Assembly: GCA_013288575.1 (NCBI GenBank)
Contig: JABDBO010000012.1
Location: forward strand, 1 to 19,719
Source: Alphaproteobacteria bacterium
Lineage (GTDB): Bacteria > Pseudomonadota > Alphaproteobacteria > Rickettsiales > 21-14-0-20-44-7
Direction: 5' to 3'
Length of the DNA: 19,719 nt
The position numbers and the translations under genes were made by a program. A model generated the notes under the pieces. That model was not told the origin of the DNA. It made no database searches and saw only the letters and a program-made list of their open reading frames with translations. Of the stretch, positions 1 to 5,909 are shown in pieces (positions within the stretch are counted from its first letter, which is position 1; every line of letters begins with the position of its first letter).

Positions 1-688
1 CGTAAGGGGTTCCGCCGTTTACAGCCATTTTTAAATGGTCTCCGGCTGCAAGATCTCCATCCGGAACCATAATACCTGCTGCTAGGTTTTGTGAGTTCGT
101 TGTTTGGGTAATATCTGAACCTGGCTTAGCAGTAGCAGTTGCACCAGGGAAGATTTTAGCTGAAGCATCAAGGTTGATACCAATAGATGCTTTGCTGGTG
201 GCAGTAGCGTTACCAGTTGCCGCACCTACGTTCACAATTTGTAATGAACCTAATGTTGCGTTGTTGGCAGGAATGTTACCGTTTGAGTCAAGCGGCCATG
301 CTTTTAAGTAAAGACCTGCTGGGTTTACGAAGTTACCGAGTGAGTCAGTACGGAATGAACCAGCGCGAGTATATTCAATATCTGCGCTTGAAGTAGTACC
401 ATTTGTAGTTACGAAGAAGCCGTTGCCGGAAATCGCCATATCGAGTGGTGAATTTGTTGATTGTACAAGACCTTGTTGCGAAACCAACTGTCTGTTTTGG
501 GCGCGCACACCACCTGGTGAATAAGAAACCGCAGAGCCTGAGTTTGTAACCAGCGTATCAAAATGAGCAGAACCAGCTTTATAACCGGTAGTGTTTACGT
601 TTGAAATGTTATCAGAGATAATACTGATCGCAGTTGATTGCGCTTCAATACCAGATACGCTTGAATATAATGCACCGAAAAGACTCAT
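1..688 (-). CDS. flgE: Flagellar hook protein FlgE (3' end beyond window)
   Basis: FlgE polymerises into the hook that joins the flagellar rod to the filament. The first 229 codons are visible. They open MSLFGALYSSVSGIEAQSTA and continue with SDNISNVNTTGYK, the N-terminal flagellar rod/hook signature. Around residues 80-130 the block PLDMAISGNGFFV, then YTRAGSFRTDSLGNFV and GLYLKAWP, is typical of FlgE and distinguishes it from the rod proteins FlgF and FlgG. The later Thr/Ala-rich part would be the outer D2 domain. The ATG at 688 has AGGAG at 695-699 with good spacing. It lies downstream of flgD on the same strand but is separated from it by a strong terminator, and it has its own sigma-54 promoter. 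FlgD (cap) and FliK (length control) are encoded next to it. The C-terminus is missing only because of the window boundary. Confidence 0.93.
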   Translation of the reverse strand, partial: MSLFGALYSSVSGIEAQSTAISIISDNISNVNTTGYKAGSAHFDTLVTNSGSAVSYSPGGVRAQNRQLVSQQGLVQSTNSPLDMAISGNGFFVTTNGTTSSADIEYTRAGSFRTDSLGNFVNPAGLYLKAWPLDSNGNIPANNATLGSLQIVNVGAATGNATATSKASIGINLDASAKIFPGATATAKPGSDITQTTNSQNLAAGIMVPDGDLAAGDHLKMAVNGGTPY

Positions 689-747
689 AATTTACTCCTG
701 TTGTTTTTTATTTTTGTAATTAAAAAAATTTCTTTGGAGATTTATGA

Positions 748-763
748 GCAACTAATGTGCCAA
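748..763 (-). promoter_or_regulatory. Sigma-54 (-24/-12) promoter of flgE
   Basis: On the minus strand the sequence reads TTGGCACATTAGTTGC. This matches the established RpoN consensus TGGCAC-N5-TTGC at every consensus base, with the required 10-base gap between GG and GC. It predicts a start near 736 and a leader of about 48 nt before the flgE ATG at 688. Sigma-54 control of hook genes is known in Caulobacter and other alphaproteobacteria. An enhancer-binding activator would be required; none is encoded in the window. Confidence 0.85.
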
Positions 764-803
764 CTGAAAAAAATTTTTTCTCTTGAAAAATTTTTTAGAG
801 TGA

Positions 804-854
804 AGAGGTGAGAGAGCAAAGGTCAGGGAATAGAAAAATAAATGACTCACCTCT
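804..854. repeat. Inverted repeat upstream of the flgE sigma-54 promoter
   Basis: AGAGGTGAG (804-812) is repeated as its exact complement CTCACCTCT (846-854), 33 bases apart. It lies about 40-90 bp upstream of the -24 element of flgE. Two A-tract/T-tract runs (about 766-797) sit between repeat and promoter, as expected for a bent region between activator site and promoter. Function as an activator site is inference only. Confidence 0.35.
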
Positions 855-867
855 AACCTCTCATCTC

Positions 868-926
868 TTTTTGTTTATCGCTTCGCGATAAACAAAAAAC
901 CTGCCTTTGGGGGGAAAGGCAGGTTT
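868..926 (-). terminator. Terminator after flgD, two adjoining perfect hairpins
   Basis: AAACCTGCCTTT (897-908) and AAAGGCAGGTTT (915-926) form a perfect 12-bp stem with a six-base loop. On the minus strand it is followed by six T, the usual Rho-independent layout, just after flgD. Directly beyond it, 868-881 and 885-898 form a second perfect 14-bp stem with a three-base loop, whose first arm contains that T-run. The pair separates fliK-flgD from flgE. Confidence 0.85.
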
Positions 927-984
927 CTACTTGGGGGTATTAGTTAGTTTTGGGGAGGGAACTTTTTACAATTATATTTTTTAT

Positions 985-1830
985 CTACGAAGTTGGTGGT
1001 GTTGAAGAATCTGAATTGCTTGTTGAATTTGATGAGCTTGACGAATTATCGGTGCTTGATGAACCATTACCAGTATTTGCCGGCAGAGTAGCTTGTGAAT
1101 AATAGCCTTTAACTGAAATAATATTGCTGGTCGAAATTGGAATGTCGCCAAAGTAAAGTGTGCTAACGCCGTTAGCAAGGCCAACTGAGCTTACATAATC
1201 AGTAACATCGGTCGTAATTCCTGAAATTGCATTACCGGTATTATCATTTGCGCTAACAACTAATTTGTAATCACCATCCGGAACAGTTGCTCCTGTTGAA
1301 TCTGTAGCATCCCAATTTATAGGGTTTGCGCCTTTAGTTCCGGTGCCTGTATATGTTTTGATAACTTTGCCCGTGCTGTCTTCAATGTTGATAGTAACAG
1401 CGTTTGAATCTTCCGGCAGAGTAACGTTAAGCAATGGCATCGGTTTGCCGCTTTTGAGATTGAATGTATCGGTATTAGCATCGACCAATTGGTTGATGTA
1501 AGAAACTGAAGTGTTAACCGCACTATTTTGCTGCGAGGTAATCAACGATTGCAAGTTAGTGTTAGTATCAACTTGTTGCTGAACTTGGCTGAATCCAATC
1601 AACTGTTGCGTGAATGCTGTAGTATCAACCGGTGAGGTTGGATCTTGGTTTTTAAGCTGTGTGGTAAGTAAGCTAATAAAATCTGTAAAATTGCTGCCAA
1701 GGCTGTCTAAGCTGGCTGTTGTGCCTTGTGTAGATGAGGTGCTTGTTGACGAAGCTTTGCCACTTGTTTCGTTATTGATACTGTTCTGTATAGATGAGAA
1801 CGAAGATACTGCGCCTGCCGATGTTGTCAT
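985..1830 (-). CDS. flgD: Flagellar hook capping protein FlgD
   Basis: FlgD forms the scaffold cap under which FlgE subunits assemble and is not retained in the finished hook. Residues 45-100 carry the FlgD N-terminal signature, with FISLLTTQLKNQDPTSPVDT followed by FTQQLIGFSQVQQQV. Residues 125-205 match the FlgD Ig-like region (VTINIEDSTGKVIKTY, then NINWD-like and PDGDYKL blocks). The protein is 281 aa, longer than the roughly 220-230 aa typical of enterobacterial FlgD, because of a Ser/Thr/Asn-rich N-terminal stretch and a low-complexity tail (about residues 249-281) made almost only of S, N, T, D, P and G. The start at 1830 follows fliK's stop by eight bases and has AGGT upstream, so it is almost certainly co-transcribed with fliK. 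A terminator follows. Confidence 0.93.
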   Translation of the reverse strand: MTTSAGAVSSFSSIQNSINNETSGKASSTSTSSTQGTTASLDSLGSNFTDFISLLTTQLKNQDPTSPVDTTAFTQQLIGFSQVQQQVDTNTNLQSLITSQQNSAVNTSVSYINQLVDANTDTFNLKSGKPMPLLNVTLPEDSNAVTINIEDSTGKVIKTYTGTGTKGANPINWDATDSTGATVPDGDYKLVVSANDNTGNAISGITTDVTDYVSSVGLANGVSTLYFGDIPISTSNIISVKGYYSQATLPANTGNGSSSTDNSSSSSNSTSNSDSSTPPTS

Positions 1831-1838
1831 AAAATTAC

Positions 1839-3305
1839 CTAAACTAAAATATTTAGCCCCTGAGTTGGAATTGTCAGCATCAGGTCTTGCTCATTGATGC
1901 TAGAAAATCTTGAGTAACCAGTAACTGGTGCGTTTGATTGCTGTTGGTTATTTTGATTGCCGCTGTTTGTATTAGCGTTGCTGTAATTTGTGTTACCTTG
2001 GTTATTGCCATCACCGCGAAGGCTGAATTGCAAGCTGCTTGCATCAGCTTGAACGCCGGCATGTGAAAGTGATTTCGTCAGGTCATGCGCATTATTACGC
2101 AGCATATCAAGTGTATCTTGTCTATCTGCTACGATGCGAATTTTAGTGTTGCCTGTGTGATCAACATCCATATCAACATCAACCGAACCAAGTTCAGCTG
2201 GGTGGAGGTTGATTTTAATGTTGCTCAAACCATTAGCTGCTGCTTGGCTGATTTTAACTTGAACTTGGTCAACTGGTGATTGGGCAATGCTGTCTGTTGC
2301 CGCTTTAATTTGTGTAAAATCTTTATTACGTAATTGCGTATCAAAATCTTGAAGATGTGCATTCAACTGAGCAGTTGCTTCTGCATCCGGATCGCTAATT
2401 TTATCATCTTTAATACCGGTAATTTTTGCAGCAATTTTACCAATAAATTGGCTTGCTTGCGCTTGGCCTTGTGCCAAAGTTTGCGCCAATGCTGCTTTGC
2501 TCATTGAAGGGTTCACCGTATGAGAATCAGCGCTTGCTGTAATATTATCGGCAGTTTTAGCTGCAACTTTGCTAGCTGAGTTAGCAGAACTTTGTTTTGC
2601 CTGCTGCATGATTTTTGAAACCGCATCAGCAAATTGTTTTTCATCAACAGAACTAGGTTCTTGAACATTATTTAAAGCAATCGCACCTTGTTGAGCTGAA
2701 GTTGTTGTGCTAGCAGTATTAGAAGAAGCGCCAGAAGTAGTTGCCGCAGTTGCTTGAGCTTTTGCATCTTGGCTGTTAGCAACATCGCTTGCCTGAATTT
2801 TAGAATTTCCGCTCGAAGTGTTTAAATTTGAAAGTCTGTTTTGTTGCTGCAATTCTGCCAAATCAAACACATGTCTTTTGCTGGCAGCAGTCGCATCATT
2901 AATCTGGTTTTGCGTTAATGTAATTTTCGCGTTGTTTTGCTGGTCAATATAAGTAGAAATCGGCGGGATTGCGATATTGCCATTTTGTGAAATTTGCGCC
3001 GGGTTAACCGCAGCCTGAGTATTTGAATTTGAGTTATCATCAGATGAATCGCCAGGTTTTGCTGCTGGGGTTGGTAAGTTTGGTAGCAATGGTTTTGCAT
3101 TAACTGTCGGAGCTAATAAACCTGCAAATTGGCCATTTGCTCCAGCCAATGCGCCCAATTGTGATGGGTCAGTTCCAGCCGCGCCATTATTAGTATTTGC
3201 TAAATTTGGGTTTCCGCCAGTTACAGGATTAGACGCGCCTGAAACCAAGCCTTGAGCGGCGGCTGGAAGAGCGACTAACGCGTTAATAATTCCTGTTATA
3301 GGCAT
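1839..3305 (-). CDS. fliK: Flagellar hook-length control protein FliK
   Basis: FliK is the secreted molecular ruler that stops hook growth and switches export to filament subunits. The 488-aa product has the usual two-part build: a long, low-complexity N-terminal region rich in Ala, Gln, Asn, Ser and Thr, and a conserved C-terminal Flg_hook domain (about residues 345-430). That domain contains the diagnostic LHPAELGSVDVDM core, then IRIVADRQDTLDMLRNN and LTKSLSHAGVQ. An Asn/Gln-rich tail follows. The frame is open up to an ATG at 3350, but I place the start at 3305 (MPITGIINAL). The sigma-54 promoter lies at 3335-3350, predicting transcription from about 3323, and AAGGA is at 3317-3321. Transcription then runs into flgD eight bases downstream. 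Confidence 0.9.
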   Translation of the reverse strand: MPITGIINALVALPAAAQGLVSGASNPVTGGNPNLANTNNGAAGTDPSQLGALAGANGQFAGLLAPTVNAKPLLPNLPTPAAKPGDSSDDNSNSNTQAAVNPAQISQNGNIAIPPISTYIDQQNNAKITLTQNQINDATAASKRHVFDLAELQQQNRLSNLNTSSGNSKIQASDVANSQDAKAQATAATTSGASSNTASTTTSAQQGAIALNNVQEPSSVDEKQFADAVSKIMQQAKQSSANSASKVAAKTADNITASADSHTVNPSMSKAALAQTLAQGQAQASQFIGKIAAKITGIKDDKISDPDAEATAQLNAHLQDFDTQLRNKDFTQIKAATDSIAQSPVDQVQVKISQAAANGLSNIKINLHPAELGSVDVDMDVDHTGNTKIRIVADRQDTLDMLRNNAHDLTKSLSHAGVQADASSLQFSLRGDGNNQGNTNYSNANTNSGNQNNQQQSNAPVTGYSRFSSINEQDLMLTIPTQGLNILV

Positions 3306-3334
3306 AGATACAATTTTCCTTCGGGTTTTTATAA

Positions 3335-3350
3335 GCAATTGATATGCCAA
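3335..3350 (-). promoter_or_regulatory. Sigma-54 (-24/-12) promoter of fliK-flgD
   Basis: The minus strand reads TTGGCATATCAATTGC, which is TGGCAT-N5-TTGC with the invariant GG and GC ten bases apart. It differs from the RpoN consensus only in the last base of the -24 box. The predicted start is near 3323, giving an 18-nt leader that contains the AAGGA ribosome site (3317-3321). The upstream ATG at 3348-3350 lies inside the -24 element and so cannot be in the message. Confidence 0.8.
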
Positions 3351-3381
3351 CTGGCGGATTCCTTGGACTTTCTCTCTATCC

Positions 3382-3410
3382 TGTCATCCCGGCGACGGCC
3401 GGGATTCGGG
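3382..3410. repeat. Short palindromic element starting TGTCATCC
   Basis: TGTCATCCCGGC is followed by a 4-base loop and the complementary arm, giving a perfect 8-bp stem (ATCCCGGC 3386-3393, GCCGGGAT 3398-3405). The opening TGTCATCC is the same as in the two 81-bp repeats at 5442 and 7132, so this may be a shortened or diverged relative. It lies in the divergent fliK/dnaB promoter gap. Confidence 0.5.
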
Positions 3411-3461
3411 GGTATATACACCAAACTGGACCCAATTTGCAGAAGCTCTGGACTCAATTTA

Positions 3462-3467
3462 TATAAT
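3462..3467 (+). promoter_or_regulatory. Possible -10 box for dnaB
   Basis: A consensus TATAAT lies 17 bases before the dnaB ATG, predicting a very short leader of about 11 nt. I see no convincing -35 box at the right distance. Confidence 0.3.
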
Positions 3468-3484
3468 TGTGCTACTAGTTAGGG

Positions 3485-4930
3485 ATGGAAGTCGTAAAGC
3501 TTAAAACTCCCCCAGAAAAAGAAGCCCAAATTCGTGAAATGCCGCATAATATTGAGGCAGAACAAGCACTTATCGGGCTTTTGCTGATAAATAACGGCTA
3601 TTACGGCACCGTTAATGAAATCCTGGTTGCCGAGCACTTCTACGAGCCAGTTCACCAGCGTATATATATGTGTATCGTCAAACTCCTCGAGCGCGGACAA
3701 ATTGCCACGCCGGTAGTTTTGAAAGCCCAGTTTGATAAAGACCCGGCCCTGGAAGATATCGGCGGCTCAAAATATCTTATCCAGCTTGCCCAGATGGCAG
3801 TGCAAATTGTCGATATTCGTGAAATCGCGCTATTGATTCATGATCTGGCGCTAAAACGCAAACTTATTGAAATTGGTGAAAATATGGTGGTCACCGCTTT
3901 CAAGCCAGATTTAGATAGTGATGCCAACCAGCAAATAGAACAAGCCGAACATTCGCTGTTCAACCTGGCAACTGTGGGCGAAATCAATAAAAGCTTCATG
4001 CCGATTTCTTCGCCGATCAAAGAAGCGCTCGACATGACCGAAAACGCCATGAAGCGTACCAAACACGTAGTCGGCATAACAACAGGTTTCCTCGACCTCG
4101 ACAATATCCTCGGCGGCCTCAACAATTCAGATTTGCTAATCCTCGCTGCGCGCCCATCAATGGGTAAAACCGCGCTCGCCGTAAACATCGCCTATAACGC
4201 CACCCTCGAAGTAAAAGCTGAAGGTGATGGCTGCGTGGGTTTATTCTCACTCGAAATGTCATCCGCCCAATTATCATCGCGTATTCTCTCGATGGGGACG
4301 GGGATCGACTCCAACAAAATCCGCAAAGGTGATATCAACGAAGCCGAATTCACCAACCTCATCAAACGCAGCCGCGAAATCGCCGCGCTCCCATTATTCC
4401 TTGACGATACCCCCGCACTTTCAATCTCCCAAATCCGCACACGCGCCCGCCGCCTAAAGCGCCAGCACAACCTAAAACTCCTCGTCGTCGATTACCTCCA
4501 ACTACTCCGCGGCATGAGCAAACGCTCCAACGAATCCCGCGTGCAGGAAATTTCTGAAATCACGCAAGGCCTAAAAGCTATCGCCAAAGAATTGAATATT
4601 CCGGTTATCGCCCTCTCGCAGCTCTCCCGTGCGGTTGAGCAACGCGAAGATAAACGCCCGCAACTCTCAGATTTACGCGAATCCGGCTCAATCGAGCAAG
4701 ATGCCGACGTCGTCATGTTCATCTACCGCGACGAATATTACCTAATGCGCAAAGAACCGCCGGAAGAAAAAGCCGCCGAATACGCCCAGTGGCAAGCCGA
4801 TATGGAAGCCGCACGCAACATCACCGAAATTCTGGTTTCCAAACAACGTAACGGCCCGGTCGGCAAAGTAAAACTGCGCTTTGATGGCAAAACCACGATG
4901 TTCGAAAACTTCGCGGTAGAATACGAATAG
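3485..4930 (+). CDS. dnaB: Replicative DNA helicase DnaB
   Basis: DnaB is the hexameric 5'->3' helicase that unwinds DNA at the replication fork and binds primase. The 481-aa length is normal for the family. Residues 20-130 form the N-terminal DnaB domain (HNIEAEQALIGLLL opening). The RecA-like C-terminal domain has Walker A ARPSMGKTA (222-230, K228), catalytic-type Glu in FSLEM (E257), Walker B LLVVDYLQLL (332-341), then IPVIALSQLSR and RPQLSDLRESGSIEQDADVV (391-410), which is highly characteristic. No inserted intein or extra domain is seen. An in-frame TAG at 3476-3478 leaves the ATG at 3485 as the first available start. Ribosome-site match is poor (TAGGG abuts the ATG). ohr follows 52 bases downstream on the same strand. 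Confidence 0.97.
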   Translation: MEVVKLKTPPEKEAQIREMPHNIEAEQALIGLLLINNGYYGTVNEILVAEHFYEPVHQRIYMCIVKLLERGQIATPVVLKAQFDKDPALEDIGGSKYLIQLAQMAVQIVDIREIALLIHDLALKRKLIEIGENMVVTAFKPDLDSDANQQIEQAEHSLFNLATVGEINKSFMPISSPIKEALDMTENAMKRTKHVVGITTGFLDLDNILGGLNNSDLLILAARPSMGKTALAVNIAYNATLEVKAEGDGCVGLFSLEMSSAQLSSRILSMGTGIDSNKIRKGDINEAEFTNLIKRSREIAALPLFLDDTPALSISQIRTRARRLKRQHNLKLLVVDYLQLLRGMSKRSNESRVQEISEITQGLKAIAKELNIPVIALSQLSRAVEQREDKRPQLSDLRESGSIEQDADVVMFIYRDEYYLMRKEPPEEKAAEYAQWQADMEAARNITEILVSKQRNGPVGKVKLRFDGKTTMFENFAVEYE

Positions 4931-4982
4931 AATTTTTATACTGCCTAATTTATTTTAATCGTTCAATTTATAGGAGTTACAC

Positions 4983-5408
4983 ATGGCTACACTTTACACT
5001 GCACACGCAACCGCAATCGGCGGCCGCAACGGACACACTGAAACTGATGACAAAAGAGTTTCGCTTGATCTCGCAACTCCCGGCGGCAACAGACCAGGCT
5101 CAAACCCGGAACAGCTTTTCGCCGCAGGATATGCCGCGTGTTTCGGCAGCGCAGTTGAGCACGTCGCTAAACTCCAAAAATTGGAAGTAAAAGACGTAAA
5201 AGTCCAAGCTGATGTCAGCCTAAACCAAGATGATACTGGTTTTTCAATTAGCGTAGCTCTGAATGTTTCTATCCCAAGCATTGACGCAGCAACAACTCAA
5301 AAACTGGTTGAAGCAGCCCACAAAGTTTGCCCATATTCAAAAGCGACGCGCAACAATGTGCAAGTAACGCTAAAAGCAAATGGCGAAGCCTTAAAGCAAG
5401 CTGCTTAA
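4983..5408 (+). CDS. ohr: Organic hydroperoxide resistance protein Ohr (OsmC/Ohr family)
   Basis: Ohr is a cytosolic thiol peroxidase that reduces organic and fatty-acid hydroperoxides using two reactive cysteines. The 141-aa product is the normal size. The catalytic pair is visible as AAGYAACFGSA (C53) and HKVCPYSKATR (C116). The VCPYS motif, together with Glu in NPEQLFAAGY (E43) and the early Arg (R15), marks Ohr rather than the OsmC branch. The ATG has AGGAG at 4972-4976, six bases away. No MarR-type ohrR regulator gene is next to it in this window. Detoxification of lipid peroxides fits a lipid-oxidising cell, but that link is inference. Confidence 0.93.
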   Translation: MATLYTAHATAIGGRNGHTETDDKRVSLDLATPGGNRPGSNPEQLFAAGYAACFGSAVEHVAKLQKLEVKDVKVQADVSLNQDDTGFSISVALNVSIPSIDAATTQKLVEAAHKVCPYSKATRNNVQVTLKANGEALKQAA

Positions 5409-5441
5409 GTTCTACATTCGCCATCCTCTCTCACTCATTAT

Positions 5442-5522
5442 TGTCATCCTCGGACTTGATCCGAGGATCCAGGTTGTGTGGAGCAATGCACTGGATCCCC
5501 GTGCAAAAGCACGAGGATGACA
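5442..5522. repeat. 81-bp palindromic repeat, copy 1
   Basis: The element begins TGTCATCCTCG and ends CGAGGATGACA, perfect 11-bp terminal inverted repeats. Inside are a 9-bp hairpin (5446-5468), an inverted pair GGATCCAG/CTGGATCC, and a second hairpin with a GTGC/GCAC stem. It is about 90% identical (8 differences by eye) to the copy at 7132-7212, in the same orientation. Differences sit mainly in loops and between stems. It encodes no protein. It resembles dispersed palindromic repeats of alphaproteobacterial genomes; I cannot name the family. No target duplication is visible. Confidence 0.85.
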
Positions 5523-5565
5523 GGTTTTTAAATAACCCTCTGAAAACTCTGCACTAAATCTACAT

Positions 5566-5608
5566 GCTCTAATTTGACAATAAGCATTGGCGAGCGGATA
5601 ATTAGAGC
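5566..5608. repeat. 9-bp inverted repeat framing the RNA promoter
   Basis: GCTCTAATT (5566-5574) and AATTAGAGC (5600-5608) are exact complements, 25 bases apart. The left arm touches the -35 box and the right arm overlaps the -10 box and the predicted start. It could be an operator for a dimeric regulator or, if transcription begins further upstream, the first stem of the RNA. The sequence does not decide between these. Confidence 0.55.
5574..5602 (+). promoter_or_regulatory. Strong sigma-70 promoter of the structured RNA
   Basis: TTGACA (5574-5579), a 17-base spacer, and GATAAT (5597-5602) match the housekeeping consensus at 11 of 12 positions with ideal spacing. The predicted start is about 5609. 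No credible reading frame follows, so the product would be an untranslated RNA. Confidence 0.65.
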
Positions 5609-5895
5609 TGTAACCGATCACTTGAGGGGGTTGGTTATAGGGACCTCAAGACCTTACGTACCTCTAAACTGTCCATACCCTATAACAGTGGACTGTATGA
5701 AAGCATCGTCCTTAGCGGGTGAGTGTATGTAGTGATACGTACCTGTATTATCGCTAGGGTTACCATGATCAGATGACTATATGACAGAGGGTGAAGTTTA
5801 GAGCACTATTGCACATTACTACCACTTGCAAGTGGACGGCCTACTAAAATACGAAATATGAAAGATGAAATAATAAATAAAATACTTCATCTTTC
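5609..5895 (+). ncRNA. Candidate structured non-coding RNA, family unknown
   Basis: A strong promoter is followed by dense, mutually compatible pairing and no plausible protein. Hairpin A: CTTGAGG (5621-5627) with CCTCAAG (5644-5650). Hairpin B: GTCCA (5671-5675) with TGGAC (5689-5693). The loops of A and B contain GTTATAGGG (5634-5642) and CCCTATAAC (5678-5686), exact 9-base complements, so a kissing loop is possible. CTCTAAACT (5662-5670) pairs with AGTTTAGAG (5795-5803), enclosing hairpin B and a third arm. The third arm has CCTTAGCG (5710-5717) with CGCTAGGG (5752-5759), and inside it a 7-bp stem (5725-5731 with 5736-5742) capped by GTGA, a GNRA loop. GTAACC (5610-5615) can also pair with GGTTAC (5758-5763). 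A 14-bp palindrome (5822-5835) lies near the end. The 3' limit is uncertain, about 5840-5895. I see no signature of tmRNA, RNase P, SRP or 6S RNA. Confidence 0.55.
5860..5895. terminator. Shared terminator between the RNA candidate and convergent argG
   Basis: GAAAGATGAA (5860-5869) and TTCATCTTTC (5886-5895) form a perfect 10-bp stem with a 16-base AT-only-plus-C loop. T-rich sequence follows on both strands. It ends 15 bases beyond the argG stop, so it can serve argG on the minus strand and the RNA gene on the plus strand. The stem is AT-rich and so may be modest in strength. Confidence 0.55.
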
Positions 5896-5909
5896 TTACT
5901 TCTTATTTC

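Noticed and set aside
3306..3350. The 15-residue N-terminal extension of FliK (ATG at 3350).
   Set aside because: The codons overlap the sigma-54 promoter and lie upstream of the predicted start site.
5327..5621. Open frames on both strands running from ohr through the 81-bp repeat.
   Set aside because: They overlap ohr and the palindromic repeat, lack ribosome sites, and show no domain-like sequence.
5697..5732. An 11-codon open frame (MKASSLAGECM) inside the RNA candidate, considered as a leader peptide or tmRNA-type tag.
   Set aside because: No convincing ribosome site, it overlaps paired stems, the sequence is unlike known alphaproteobacterial tmRNA tags, and no T-arm or acceptor sequence is present.
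5566..5840. Assignment of the structured region to IscB-associated (HEARO/omega) RNA because of the GCTCT...AGAGC first hairpin.
   Set aside because: No HNH/RuvC-type gene nearby, and beyond the first stem I found no convincing similarity to the omega RNA I remember; left open for a covariance-model search.
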